Positions 15,720-25,086 of a DNA stretch of 64,000 nucleotides are shown here, in pieces; the first letter of the stretch is position 1; every line of letters begins with the position of its first letter. The notes beneath the pieces were generated by a model that was not told the DNA's origin, made no database searches, and was given only the letters and a program-made list of their open reading frames with translations. Where the stretch lies: NCBI RefSeq assembly GCF_003955755.1, contig NZ_CP034465.1, positions 310,001 to 374,000 of the forward strand, written 5' to 3'. The position numbers were made by a program, and so were the translations under genes. The DNA comes from Jeotgalibaca ciconiae (GTDB lineage Bacteria > Bacillota > Bacilli > Lactobacillales > Aerococcaceae).

Positions 15720-17183
15720 TTAATTCAATCTTGGGTCTGTCGCATCACGCAATCCATCCCCTAAAAAGTTAAACGATAAAACAAGTAAGATAATGGCTAA
15801 TCCTGGATAGATCGCCAAGTGCGGATTTGTTTCTAGATATTCACTCCCTATTCTTAAAATATTTCCCCATTCTGGGACGTGAGCCTCTACTCCTAATCCA
15901 AGATAACTTAAACTGCTTGTAGAAATAACGGCTGTTCCTATTGTTAAAGTTGAACGAATAATCATGGGTGCCATCGCGTTGGGAATAATATGCTTTCTGA
16001 GAATAGACCAATTTGTCTGTCCAAGCGCTCGTGCTGCTTCTACATATTCATAATTAGTCACTTGCATAACATTTGCCCGCATTGTGCGAGCATAGGACGG
16101 AATAGAACCCAAACTTAAAGCGATGATTAAATTTGTAGTTGATGCACCAAAAGCTGCTACGATTGTAATAGCTAACAACATACCAGGAATCGCATATAAT
16201 ACATCAAGCAGACGCATAATGATGCTATCAGTCCGATTACCATAAAAACCAGAAACAGCTCCTAAACCACCGCCAATAAAAAATGGCAGTAAAGTAGACA
16301 ATAAACCTACCGACAAGGAAATCTGAGAACCAAAGACAATTCGTGAAAATACATCTCTTCCATAATTATCTGTTCCAAAAGGATAGGCAAGTGAAGGTGC
16401 TTGTAAGACATTTTGATAATTGTTTTGTGTAGCAAAAGACTGACTGAAAGACCAGTTGCTGGTGATCGCTATGCTAATTAAAAAGGTAATAAAGAAAAGT
16501 CCGAGTAATGCCGCGTAATTTTTAGTCAATTTTTCTCGTATGCTTGTCTGTCTTCTTTCGCCCGACAAATTTTGATCGAGACGGTACATCGAAATACTTA
16601 CAAATAATGCAAGTACATTTCCGCTTAAAGAAGTGAGAACTAATATACCTAATACGACTATTTTTACTGTAGGATTCCAACTGTACCATTTGTGTCCTCG
16701 GATTAAAATAAAGAGATGGAATAGCAGGATTCCTATTAATGCATAGAGCGTTATTAAGAAATAATTGGAAACAAATGGTTTAAATAGATTGAGCATTGTG
16801 ACGGCGATAATAAAAATATCAACTAAGACCATATACATTGAATAAATAAAACCAGTGGTGATCGCCCTTTTCAACATAGTAGTTCCAGAAAGAAAAGTAA
16901 AAATATTTCCACCAAAAATCCCCAAAATCAAAAGGATAGCACTTATTCTTAAAAACAGACTTTTTTTATCCACATCAATCCTGTTATTCTTAATTCTATA
17001 CAAAATAACTGTATGAATTAAACTAAGTATCAAGTGGAACAGCGCTATTGCTAAAAGCGGTGGTTTGAATGACAATGGTTGCCATTCAATACTTAAAAAT
17101 AAAAAGAAAAAACTTAGCGCCCAAGTGAGACCATTACTAAATTGAAGTTGTTTCATAATTTGTGTCGTACGATAATTTCTCAT
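15720..17183 (-). CDS. Peptide ABC transporter permease, OppC/DppC-like with N-terminal membrane extension
   Basis: A 487-residue permease, much longer than the usual 300 or so. Residues about 1-210 hold around six extra hydrophobic segments unlike OppC. The OppC-like part begins near NYAALLGLFFITFLISIA, with the typical PFGTDNYGRDVFSRIVFG, and the EAA loop reads EAARALGQTNWSILRKHI. It ends with LNFLGDGLRDATDP-like sequence, the standard OppC tail. It sits 12 bp after the OppB-like gene and 31 bp before the lipoprotein gene. A good GGAGGG site precedes the ATG. The extension may be an accessory domain specific to this transporter subtype. Confidence 0.9.
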   Translation of the reverse strand: MRNYRTTQIMKQLQFSNGLTWALSFFFLFLSIEWQPLSFKPPLLAIALFHLILSLIHTVILYRIKNNRIDVDKKSLFLRISAILLILGIFGGNIFTFLSGTTMLKRAITTGFIYSMYMVLVDIFIIAVTMLNLFKPFVSNYFLITLYALIGILLFHLFILIRGHKWYSWNPTVKIVVLGILVLTSLSGNVLALFVSISMYRLDQNLSGERRQTSIREKLTKNYAALLGLFFITFLISIAITSNWSFSQSFATQNNYQNVLQAPSLAYPFGTDNYGRDVFSRIVFGSQISLSVGLLSTLLPFFIGGGLGAVSGFYGNRTDSIIMRLLDVLYAIPGMLLAITIVAAFGASTTNLIIALSLGSIPSYARTMRANVMQVTNYEYVEAARALGQTNWSILRKHIIPNAMAPMIIRSTLTIGTAVISTSSLSYLGLGVEAHVPEWGNILRIGSEYLETNPHLAIYPGLAIILLVLSFNFLGDGLRDATDPRLN

Positions 17184-17195
17184 TTTAATCCCTCC

Positions 17196-18638
17196 TTATT
17201 TTCCATGTTGACCACTTTGGATTTTAGATCGGATTCGAGGATCCAAGAAACTATACAAAACATCGACAAACATATTTACGATAGAGAGAATAATTGCGAT
17301 GTAGATAACACCACCCATTACGCTTGGTATATCTGGAATAAATTGTTTGTCTACTATATAACTCCCAACCCCATTAATATTGAAAACTTTTTCTGTTACA
17401 GATGATCCGCCCAACATACCACCAAATTGCAAGCCAATGATTGTAACGATTGGAATTAACGCATTTGGAACTGCATGACGTAAAATAATTCTGCGATTCG
17501 ATAGTCCTTTTGCTCGAGCTGTAAGAATATAATCTTCATTGATTACTTCAAGTGTCGATGAACGTGTCATTCGAGCAACCGAAGCCATTAATCCCGTCCC
17601 TAAAACAACAGCCGGCATGATAAGCGACGCTATATTGTTGGTATTGTAAGTAGCGGGTAACCATCCTAAGTTGATTGAAAATGTTAATATGAAAATTAAT
17701 CCTTGCCAAAAACTAGGAATTGAAATACCAATCAAGGCAATAAACATAAACAAATGGTCAAAAGTTGAGTTTGCCTTTACAGCTGCATAAATTCCTGCTG
17801 GTAAGGCGACTAAAACAGACAACGATAAAGCAAAAATTGTTAATTCTAATGTAACTGGAAACCTTCGTAATAAAGAGGTAACCACTCTTTCATTTCCTTG
17901 ATAAGCATTCCCTAAATCAAATGTAAAGACTCCTTTTATCGTCCTTCCCAACTGAACAAAGTAGGTATCATTTAATCCATGCAGGTTTCTGAAGTTTTCA
18001 ATCTGCTGTGGTGTTGCCTGATTGCCCAGAATGTTTGTAGCCGGATCAGAAGGTGAAAAATACAATAAAGTGAAAACAATTATCGTTACACCGATAATGA
18101 CAAAAATCATCATAATTAAACGAGCAGCTATGTAATACAAAGTAGGTATGGAGATAATTACTAAAAACAAATACATCGGCCAAGCAAGTAAAAATGAGAG
18201 GATAAAACCAGGTACCGTAGAGATCACATCAAGCGTTTCTTTTAAATACGTGTGTTCTTCAAGTTTATTTTCTTGGTAATAAGAGTCTTTCCATAGCTGT
18301 TTCTCTTTTTGAAGCTCGATTTGATAACGTTCTTCTACTGATTGCTTTATTTGAGATTCATTTTTTTCTATTTTAAGGTAGCGATTCTTGTTTCTTTCTT
18401 GTTCTTCTAATTTTTGTCGAAGATTTTTGGCTATCCCACTATCCTCAAAATCTTTCATTAAAACATTCTCGGATACATTCTGTTTGTTTTTCTGTTGAAA
18501 TGTATATTTTAGAAAAACAACCAAATGGAAAAGAAGTCCTAAAAACAGTAATCCTATTTTCCAGCCTTTTTTCTGATAAGCTTTTTCATAATAGTAATTG
18601 ATAGCACTTAACCAATTGTTTTTTCCAGTTGCTTCCAT
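17196..18638 (-). CDS. Peptide ABC transporter permease, OppB/DppB-like with N-terminal coiled-coil extension
   Basis: A 480-residue permease with about 165 extra N-terminal residues. A membrane segment (about 26-46) is followed by a highly charged Glu/Lys-rich, probably coiled-coil stretch (about 60-135) and then hydrophobic segments. The OppB core begins near AARLIMMIFVIIGVTIIVF. It has the typical FSPSDPATNILG, the EAA loop (TARAKGLSNRRIILRHAVPN) and an LDPRIR tail. It is the first gene of the T-box-controlled operon (OppB, OppC, lipoprotein); AGGGGGG precedes the ATG. No ATPase gene is in the operon; the fused OppDF gene is encoded divergently about 520 bp away. Confidence 0.9.
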   Translation of the reverse strand: MEATGKNNWLSAINYYYEKAYQKKGWKIGLLFLGLLFHLVVFLKYTFQQKNKQNVSENVLMKDFEDSGIAKNLRQKLEEQERNKNRYLKIEKNESQIKQSVEERYQIELQKEKQLWKDSYYQENKLEEHTYLKETLDVISTVPGFILSFLLAWPMYLFLVIISIPTLYYIAARLIMMIFVIIGVTIIVFTLLYFSPSDPATNILGNQATPQQIENFRNLHGLNDTYFVQLGRTIKGVFTFDLGNAYQGNERVVTSLLRRFPVTLELTIFALSLSVLVALPAGIYAAVKANSTFDHLFMFIALIGISIPSFWQGLIFILTFSINLGWLPATYNTNNIASLIMPAVVLGTGLMASVARMTRSSTLEVINEDYILTARAKGLSNRRIILRHAVPNALIPIVTIIGLQFGGMLGGSSVTEKVFNINGVGSYIVDKQFIPDIPSVMGGVIYIAIILSIVNMFVDVLYSFLDPRIRSKIQSGQHGK

Positions 18639-18664
18639 CTCTAGCCCCCCTAAACAGTTTTAGT

Positions 18665-19036
18665 AAAAAAAATACCCTTAAGCAAACTTTCACTATGAAA
18701 AGTCTGCTTAAGGGTAAAATAGATTATTTTACGGTTCCACCTTAACTGCACAGCTATGTATACATACACATACTGTTGCCTCTGTTCAGTACAAAAAAGA
18801 ATAAAAATCTTTTGATACTGATTTGCTATAACGGGCAATCCCGTTATGGGCTCATAAACTTATTCACCCATACGACTCCAAGATGCACTTCCAAACTATT
18901 CATCAGATCCCCTCACACCAAACGGGATTCGCTTTACTGTTTATCAGTTTGTACTCTTCTTTTCAATGTCATTTATTTCAATATTTGGTAATCTTTCATT
19001 GATTAATAATATAGCAGACGCAATTTCTTCCGTCAA
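18665..19036 (-). promoter_or_regulatory. T-box leader of the peptide transporter operon
   Basis: On the minus strand a promoter (TTGACG 19036-19031, 17-base spacer, TATATT 19013-19008) drives a leader with the T-box core AAGGTGGAACCGT (plus-strand 18731-18743). A strong terminator follows (ACCCTTAAGCA...TGCTTAAGGGT, 18674-18715, then a run of T). Stem I has a GATAAAC/GTTTATG base, an AGTA bulge and the GGTG distal motif. T-box RNAs raise expression when a specific tRNA is uncharged. I could not assign the specifier codon with confidence, so the sensed amino acid is open. Confidence 0.88.
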
Positions 19037-19159
19037 GAAAATTCGCTTACTTTTTTTCAGTGCTGTATTTTTTTATGCGTTCCTTTACGATTCACTACTT
19101 TCTTTTTTTGAAAAGAGTGCTATTTTCTCTTTAAGACTATTTTAAGGAAGGATGTAATT

Positions 19160-20884
19160 ATGACCTCTTTATTATCTATTCAAAACTTATCAGTTTCTTT
19201 TTCAGTCGGGTCAGAAATGCAAAAAGTAGTTTCTGATGTGTCTTTTTCAATTGATAAAGGAGAAACAATTGGATTGGTTGGGGAATCTGGCAGCGGAAAA
19301 AGTGTTACCGCCCGTTCCATTATGCAATTATTATCTCCAAACGCACATATCCATCCGGAATCAAAGATTGTTTATTTAGGAAAAGAGTTGCTAACGAACT
19401 CTGAAAAAGAAATGCGGTCTATCCGTGGAAAAGATATCGGGATGATTTTTCAAGATCCAATGACTTCATTAAACCCTACAATGACCCTTGGAAAACAAAT
19501 TACCGAAACCCTTCGCTTTCACGAAAAACTTTCGGCAAAAGAAGCAGAAAAAAGAGCCAAAGAAATTATGGAACATGTTGGTATTAACCAAGTGGATTAT
19601 CGCTATACGCAATACGCCCATGAATTTTCTGGCGGGATGCGTCAGAGGATGATGATTGCAATGGCATTAGCATGTAACCCTTCCTTGATCATTGCTGATG
19701 AACCAACAACGGCACTTGATGTAACGATTCAAGCACAAATTCTAAATCTATTAAAAGATATCCAAAAAAAATTTGGAACGGCAATCATTCTCATCACACA
19801 TGACTTTGGTGTTGTAGCAAATATGTGTGACAAAGTGGTAGTTATGAAAGATGGTCATGTTGTTGAAAAAGGAGATACCCTTTCCGTATTTGAAAATCCT
19901 GTTGATGATTATACAAAAATGTTATTAAGTGCTATTCCTAATCTGCATCAAGCTAAATCAGAAAAATCACTTGCTAAATTAACAGAAATCCATAGCGGAA
20001 AACGAGACGTCTTGTTAGAGGTTTCTCAGCTCCAGAAAGAATTTCCGTACGGAAGAAATCAAACTGTTAAAGCCGTGGATCAATTAAGCTTCCAAATTTA
20101 CCGCGGAGAAACATTAGGTCTCGTTGGTGAGTCGGGTTCTGGAAAATCGACAACCGGTCGGACGATTCTCCGATTGCATGAACCTGATGACGGAGAAACC
20201 TTATTCGAAGGCTTCGATATCAATCACTTGAATCCATCTGAATTAAAATCAATGCGGAAACATATGCAGATGATTTTCCAAGATCCTTATGCATCGTTAA
20301 ATCCACGGATGAAAATTCAAGATATAATTGGCGAATCACTGGATATCCATGGTTTAGCAAAAAATAAAAAAGAACGAAACGAACGTGTCGCTGAGTTATT
20401 AGACTTGGTAGGTCTGCAAACGTCTTATGCGCAACGGTTTCCTCATGAATTTTCAGGAGGCCAAAGACAAAGAATCGGAATCGCAAGAGCATTGGCGGTC
20501 AATCCAGAATTTATTGTATTAGATGAACCACTATCTGCTTTGGATGCATCCATTCAGTCACAAATTGTAGATTTATTAGAAGACTTACAAGAAAAACTGG
20601 GTTTAACTTATTTATTTATTGCACACGATTTAGCAATGGTCAAACAAATATCCGATCGAATCGCGGTTATGTACAATGGAAAAATCGTTGAATTGGCTGA
20701 TTCAGAAGAATTATTTTCGAATCCTATCCATCCCTATACTAAAAAACTACTTTCTGCTATCCCAATTCCTGACCCGACTTATGAAGCAACACGTTCTTCT
20801 GTATCAGAAACGATTGCAGAGTTAGAAAGCTATGAAGGACATACATTTAAAGAAGTTGCTCCGTATCATTGGGTTTATTGTTAA
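19160..20884 (+). CDS. Peptide ABC transporter, fused dual ATPase (OppD-OppF type)
   Basis: A 574-residue protein with two ATPase domains in tandem. Domain 1 has GESGSGKS near residue 41, FSGGMRQR and [11 protein letters not shown]. Domain 2 starts near residue 285 with [17 protein letters not shown] and [11 protein letters not shown]. Both sites look intact. Each half ends in the oligopeptide-transporter C-terminal region ([15 protein letters not shown] and [15 protein letters not shown]). It most likely powers the divergently encoded permease pair. It lies outside the T-box transcript, so its supply may be regulated separately. AAGGAAGG precedes the ATG; no convincing promoter was identified. 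Confidence 0.92.
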   Translation: MTSLLSIQNLSVSFSVGSEMQKVVSDVSFSIDKGETIGLVGESGSGKSVTARSIMQLLSPNAHIHPESKIVYLGKELLTNSEKEMRSIRGKDIGMIFQDPMTSLNPTMTLGKQITETLRFHEKLSAKEAEKRAKEIMEHVGINQVDYRYTQYAHEFSGGMRQRMMIAMALACNPSLIIADEPTTALDVTIQAQILNLLKDIQKKFGTAIILITHDFGVVANMCDKVVVMKDGHVVEKGDTLSVFENPVDDYTKMLLSAIPNLHQAKSEKSLAKLTEIHSGKRDVLLEVSQLQKEFPYGRNQTVKAVDQLSFQIYRGETLGLVGESGSGKSTTGRTILRLHEPDDGETLFEGFDINHLNPSELKSMRKHMQMIFQDPYASLNPRMKIQDIIGESLDIHGLAKNKKERNERVAELLDLVGLQTSYAQRFPHEFSGGQRQRIGIARALAVNPEFIVLDEPLSALDASIQSQIVDLLEDLQEKLGLTYLFIAHDLAMVKQISDRIAVMYNGKIVELADSEELFSNPIHPYTKKLLSAIPIPDPTYEATRSSVSETIAELESYEGHTFKEVAPYHWVYC

Positions 20885-20946
20885 GATAGAATCATAAGGA
20901 AAGCTGCTTTTTCATTTTTTGTTTCCTTACTACAAGGAGGATTCAT

Positions 20947-21903
20947 ATGTCATTAAGTCTACGTACGATCAAAATCTCTTTATCGGCTTTTATTGCGATT
21001 CTTTTATCAAATCTTATTGGTTTAGACTACGCTGTATCTGCAGGAATCATTGCCATTTTAAGTGTTTTAGATACAAATAAATCATCTTTGTTAACCGCTG
21101 GAAAACGTGTCCTTTCCACAATCTTAGCCTTAACCATTGCTGCGATTGTATTCTCTATTCTTGGCTTTGAGATTTATGTGTTTACTTTGTACTTACTTAT
21201 TTATGTCCCACTCGCCTACCTTTTAGGTGTTGAGTCAGGTATTGCCCCTTGTTCTGTGCTGGTTACCCATTTATTGATTGAAGAAAGTGTTTCTCTGCCA
21301 TGGATTACAAACGAGCTTCTCTTAATGTTGGTCGGAGCCGGCATTGCCATACTTATTAACCTTTATATGCCTTCTCAATCAGATCGAATTATTAAAATGC
21401 GTGAAGAAGCAGATGAGTGCATGCGTGAAGTCCTCCTGTCTTTTTCTAAAACATTGAACGAAGGCGCGCCTATAAATAGCTCTCTTCTAACGAAATTAGA
21501 ACTGCTATTGACAGAAGCTGAAAAGTTGATTTTTTTAGAATCAGAAAATCGTTTCTTAAATCAATCTGAGTATGATATAAAATATATTGAAATGAGAAAG
21601 AATCAAACAACTATTCTAAAGTATATGCATCAAAATTTGGAGATATGCGTTATCCCAATGAAGGAAAACAAAATATTGGCAAGTTTGTTCTATTTAACCT
21701 CCGACCAACTACACGAAAACAATACAGGAGAATTTTTACTGAAAGACATCCAACTACTTTTGAATCAATTCAGAAAAAGCTCTCTTCCTCAAACAAGATT
21801 CGAATTTGAAAACCGAGCAATATTATTTCAGTTGTTGAATGACTTCACTCGTTTTATCCAGACAAAAAAAGACTTTTTTGATCAAAATCATTCTTTATCT
21901 TAA
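20947..21903 (+). CDS. Aromatic acid exporter-like membrane protein (DUF939/FUSC)
   Basis: A 318-residue protein. The N-terminal half has about four to six membrane helices (SLRTIKISLSAFIAILLS, GLDYAVSAGIIAILSVLDT). The C-terminal cytosolic half is rich in charged helices. The arrangement matches the DUF939 family (aromatic acid exporter-like, YqjA-like in Bacillus). Function in this family is weakly established. It starts 62 bp after the OppDF fusion with a strong AAGGAGG site and no obvious terminator between, so the two may be co-transcribed. A clear terminator follows. Confidence 0.82.
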   Translation: MSLSLRTIKISLSAFIAILLSNLIGLDYAVSAGIIAILSVLDTNKSSLLTAGKRVLSTILALTIAAIVFSILGFEIYVFTLYLLIYVPLAYLLGVESGIAPCSVLVTHLLIEESVSLPWITNELLLMLVGAGIAILINLYMPSQSDRIIKMREEADECMREVLLSFSKTLNEGAPINSSLLTKLELLLTEAEKLIFLESENRFLNQSEYDIKYIEMRKNQTTILKYMHQNLEICVIPMKENKILASLFYLTSDQLHENNTGEFLLKDIQLLLNQFRKSSLPQTRFEFENRAILFQLLNDFTRFIQTKKDFFDQNHSLS

Positions 21904-21914
21904 ATAAACGATTT

Positions 21915-21948
21915 AAGAACAGTAAATCTTCTTACTGTTCTTTTTTTC
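21915..21948 (+). terminator. Rho-independent terminator after the DUF939 gene
   Basis: AGAACAGTAA pairs with TTACTGTTCT (six-base loop), followed by a run of T. It starts about 12 bp after the stop codon. Confidence 0.9.
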
Positions 21949-22178
21949 GTTTCAATTCCATTACAAAGAGATTTTCCTCTTCAATTTTTAATGTTCAAAA
22001 CACCTACACTTCAATGTTTTTTACACATTTTCTTTTTGAAATGCTTTTTTAATAATTCCTTTTGCTAAAATGGTTGTTTTTTTTGAGAATGAGTTTATAC
22101 TTATGCATTGTCGTTTGATATATAAACGGCAAAATTATTTTATTCTTTATGAAAAAAATCAAACAGGAGGTAAAGAGC

Positions 22179-23573
22179 ATGGGACAAGATATGACAAAAG
22201 GAAATCCGATACAATTAATTATTCAATTTACGATTCCAATGTTATTAGGAAATGTTTTTCAGCAATTTTACAGTATGGCCGATACTTATATCGTAAGTCA
22301 GACAATCGGCGTGAACGCTTTTTCAGCAGTAGGCTCTACGGGGAGTATTACATTTTTCATTATTGGTTTAGCAACCGGCTTGACGGCCGGCTTATCTGTT
22401 ATTACTGCTCAGTATTTTGGGAAAAAAGATTTTGTTGGACTTCGGAGAAATTTAGCAATCAGTTTAATGATTAGTCTTGTAGTAAGTGTCATTTTAACTG
22501 CACTTGCTACTATTTATACACACGATATTTTGGTATTCATGAGAACACCTGAAAATTTAATCGATGACGCTTATGCTTATTTAGTTGTTATTTTTGCTGG
22601 TACTGGTGCAGCGGTTCTTTTTAATTTACTCTCAAACATTTTACGGGCAATTGGTGATAGCAAAACTCCCCTCTTGTTCTTAGCTCTTACCTCTGTATTA
22701 AATATTGTTTTGGATTACTTATTTATTTTAGGTTTTCACACAGGCGTTGAGGGAGCTGGGTATGCGACTGTTTTATCACAACTAGTAGCAAGCCTCCTAT
22801 GTCTGGTTTATATTTGGAAGAAAGTTCCTATTTTACGGATTCACAAAGAGGATTGGAAAGCAAATCGGAAGGAAGTAATTCATCATTTAAGAATCAGCTT
22901 ACCGATGGGCTTCCAAAGTTCTATCATTGCGATTGGTTCGATGTCTATCCAAACAACCTTGAATGGCCTAGGTTCCACTGCAGTCGCTGCTACAACAGCT
23001 GCAGAGAAAATTAACGGGATTGCGACGATGCCGTTACAATCTTTCGGCGTAACAATGGCAACTTATGCTGCCCAAAATTATGGTGCTGGAAAATTGGATC
23101 GTATTTGGGATGGCGTAAAAAAAATAACCCGCTTGGTTCTTATATACAGTTTTGTAATGGGTGCAGCTTTAGTATTGATTGGACGAAATTTAGCAACTGT
23201 TTTTGTTGGTACTGCTAATGAAGCAATTTTAGAAAATGTACATATCTATTTTCTTACGAATGCAACATTCTATTTCCTTCTTGCACTTCTATTCATTTAT
23301 CGTTATACCTTACAAGGTTTAGGTAACAGTACGTCACCAACAATAGCCGGTGTAATGGAATTAATTTCTCGTATTATTGGTGCGACTCTCCTTTCTCAAG
23401 CTTTCGGCTTTACAGGAGTAGCCATTTCAGGCCCACTTGCTTGGTTTGGTGCGCTTATTCCACTGAGCTATTCCTATTTCACAACCAAGAAGAAATTAAT
23501 GAAGGGTATTGAGGAAGAAGAAGTTACATTTGCAAGTACCCTCTCCAAACTCCTGCCGAAATTTGCTAGATAA
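22179..23573 (+). CDS. MATE family efflux transporter
   Basis: A 464-residue membrane protein with the twelve-helix MATE fold in two repeated halves. Recognisable parts are GNPIQLIIQFTIPMLLGN near the start, FYSMADTYIVSQTIG, LSNILRAIGDSKTPL near residue 160 and PLQSFGVTMATYAAQNYGAG in the second half. It probably exports cationic drugs or metabolites using a sodium or proton gradient. An earlier ATG at 22149 lacks a site; the ATG at 22179 follows AGGAGGTAAAGAGC. Repeat copy D begins at its stop codon. Confidence 0.92.
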   Translation: MGQDMTKGNPIQLIIQFTIPMLLGNVFQQFYSMADTYIVSQTIGVNAFSAVGSTGSITFFIIGLATGLTAGLSVITAQYFGKKDFVGLRRNLAISLMISLVVSVILTALATIYTHDILVFMRTPENLIDDAYAYLVVIFAGTGAAVLFNLLSNILRAIGDSKTPLLFLALTSVLNIVLDYLFILGFHTGVEGAGYATVLSQLVASLLCLVYIWKKVPILRIHKEDWKANRKEVIHHLRISLPMGFQSSIIAIGSMSIQTTLNGLGSTAVAATTAAEKINGIATMPLQSFGVTMATYAAQNYGAGKLDRIWDGVKKITRLVLIYSFVMGAALVLIGRNLATVFVGTANEAILENVHIYFLTNATFYFLLALLFIYRYTLQGLGNSTSPTIAGVMELISRIIGATLLSQAFGFTGVAISGPLAWFGALIPLSYSYFTTKKKLMKGIEEEEVTFASTLSKLLPKFAR

Positions 23574-23777
23574 GAAAAGCGGACAAGTCCGCCTTGGCCT
23601 ATGAAAAAATAGGAAATTTGACCCTGAATTGTCAGGAGACTTCACGCTTCAGCGGGTTAGTCGAATGATATGCGTTAGCGAGCAGCGAAGCGCGCAATGG
23701 GGCAAATTTATCTTTTTTTCACTAGGTCAGGACTTGGGAGCTAGACATTGATGGCTGAACTTATAATCCCTTAGTAG
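23571..23777 (+). repeat. Dispersed hairpin repeat, copy D (long form)
   Basis: Same ends as copies A and B but with an extra segment of about 50 bases (from TTGTCAGGAGACTTCACGCT to GATATGCGTTAGC) inserted in the central loop before GAGCAGCGAAGCGCGC. Copy E has the same insertion. It overlaps the TAA stop of the MATE gene, so it would form the 3-prime untranslated region of that mRNA. Confidence 0.9.
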
Positions 23778-23781
23778 ATAA

Positions 23782-23814
23782 GAAAAACCTCGGATTGACA
23801 ATCCGAGGTTTTTC
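23782..23814. terminator. Rho-independent terminator, bidirectional
   Basis: AAAAACCTCGGAT pairs perfectly with ATCCGAGGTTTTT around TGACA. It lies between the MATE gene (with repeat copy D) and the convergent DMT transporter gene. Confidence 0.92.
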
Positions 23815-23903
23815 TATGTCATTTTTTGTTAATTTCATCTAGTGAGAAAAAATTCAACGCTCAAAAGAAGAAATAGTAGACAGCCTACTATTTATAATCA
23901 TCT

Positions 23904-24818
23904 TTACTCAATACTTAAAATAATTATTCCGACAATAATTGCTAAAATTGCCATATACTGCCCTTTTGTTAGTTTCTCTTTCAAGAAAATCCTTGAAAGA
24001 ATAACGGACACTACAGAATATGCTGAAATCATTGGAGCAACAATTACTGCATTTGTACTGATTGCATAGACATAAAAGAATTGTCCGATTGTTTCAAATA
24101 TTGCAGCCGCTCCTCGGTCTACTTGATCCTTCAATTTGAATGATTGCTTTTTAATAACAACAACATAAATAAATACAAGAACCGCTACTAATAACCAAGT
24201 AAACTCATAAGATAAATTTGCTTGCATTTCCAGCGTTGATTCATCTAGTGCAGAATAAGCATCAAAGAACCATGCATCCGCAAATGTTCCAATGGAATCA
24301 AGTATGGCATAAAAAAGAGGAAAGATAAGAGCTAATGCTCCATATTTATATTTGCGATCGATCATCTCTTTCTTTTGTATGCGTTCAAGTTCAGCTAATC
24401 GCTGTTCGAAAACTCCCAACAAAATTACGCCAAGTGTGATCAAGAGAATCGCTGCGAATTGGACGGTACTCATTCTTTGTCCTAAAAAGATAAAAGTCAA
24501 CAGTCCAGCGATTGCTCCAGAAGAATTTTGTACAGGAGAAGAAACTGATAACTCCAAAAATCTCAAACCTGCATATCCTACTGCCATAGAAGTAATATAA
24601 AAGAATGATACTGGTAAATACTTAATCATGTAAGACGGATCGTAATCAATGCCTTGAAAAACAATTACATAAACGGCATGTAATCCCATAATAAGTCCTA
24701 CCATAATAACTGTCTTTAAATAACTATATTTATCGTCAGGGACAGAACCTTTCTTATAAAATAAATCTGCTGTACCCCAAGATACTGTTGCAATAATTGC
24801 AGGGATAAACCACCACAT
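23904..24818 (-). CDS. DMT superfamily (EamA-like) transporter
   Basis: A 304-residue protein with about ten hydrophobic segments in two similar halves. FIPAIIATVSWGTADLFYKKG at the start and the second-half segment FYVYAISTNAVIVAPMIS followed by AYSVVSVILSRIFLKEKL are typical of the drug/metabolite transporter superfamily. A charged loop (about 140-160) separates the halves. The substrate is unknown; relatives move amino acids, nucleotide sugars or other metabolites. The ATG has GAAGGAGTT upstream. It stands alone, convergent with the MATE gene and divergent from the L25 gene. Confidence 0.85.
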   Translation of the reverse strand: MWWFIPAIIATVSWGTADLFYKKGSVPDDKYSYLKTVIMVGLIMGLHAVYVIVFQGIDYDPSYMIKYLPVSFFYITSMAVGYAGLRFLELSVSSPVQNSSGAIAGLLTFIFLGQRMSTVQFAAILLITLGVILLGVFEQRLAELERIQKKEMIDRKYKYGALALIFPLFYAILDSIGTFADAWFFDAYSALDESTLEMQANLSYEFTWLLVAVLVFIYVVVIKKQSFKLKDQVDRGAAAIFETIGQFFYVYAISTNAVIVAPMISAYSVVSVILSRIFLKEKLTKGQYMAILAIIVGIIILSIE

Positions 24819-24980
24819 CTTTTATCAACTCCTTCATTATTTTTTTCGCACTCAAAAATTATACTAGATTTCAGATAAAATAGACACTCAATTTTTTGTG
24901 TATATTTCTCATAGACTTTATTGTTTATCAATCACATATTTAATCATTAGGAAGGATTTTTTTATTCGATAAGGCTTACA

Positions 24981-25010
24981 TTAGCATTTTTTTGAATTCA
25001 ATGGTATAAT
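24981..25010 (+). promoter_or_regulatory. Promoter of the L25 gene
   Basis: TTAGCA (24981-24986) and a perfect TATAAT (25005-25010) are separated by 18 bases, with an extended TGG directly before the -10. It lies about 75 bp before the start codon. Confidence 0.7.
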
Positions 25011-25086
25011 ATTTGTATATTATGCGCATTTAATTAATAATGTTTTTATGTTAATTAATATGCACAATGATGGAGGGAAATTTTTT

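Noticed and set aside
18665-19036. Assigning methionine or tyrosine as the amino acid sensed by the peptide-operon T-box
   Set aside because: ATG and TAT both occur near the loop, but the helix boundaries are ambiguous by eye, so the specifier is left open.
22070-22474. 134-residue ORF overlapping the MATE gene in another frame
   Set aside because: The MATE frame has clear family motifs and a ribosome binding site; this frame has neither.
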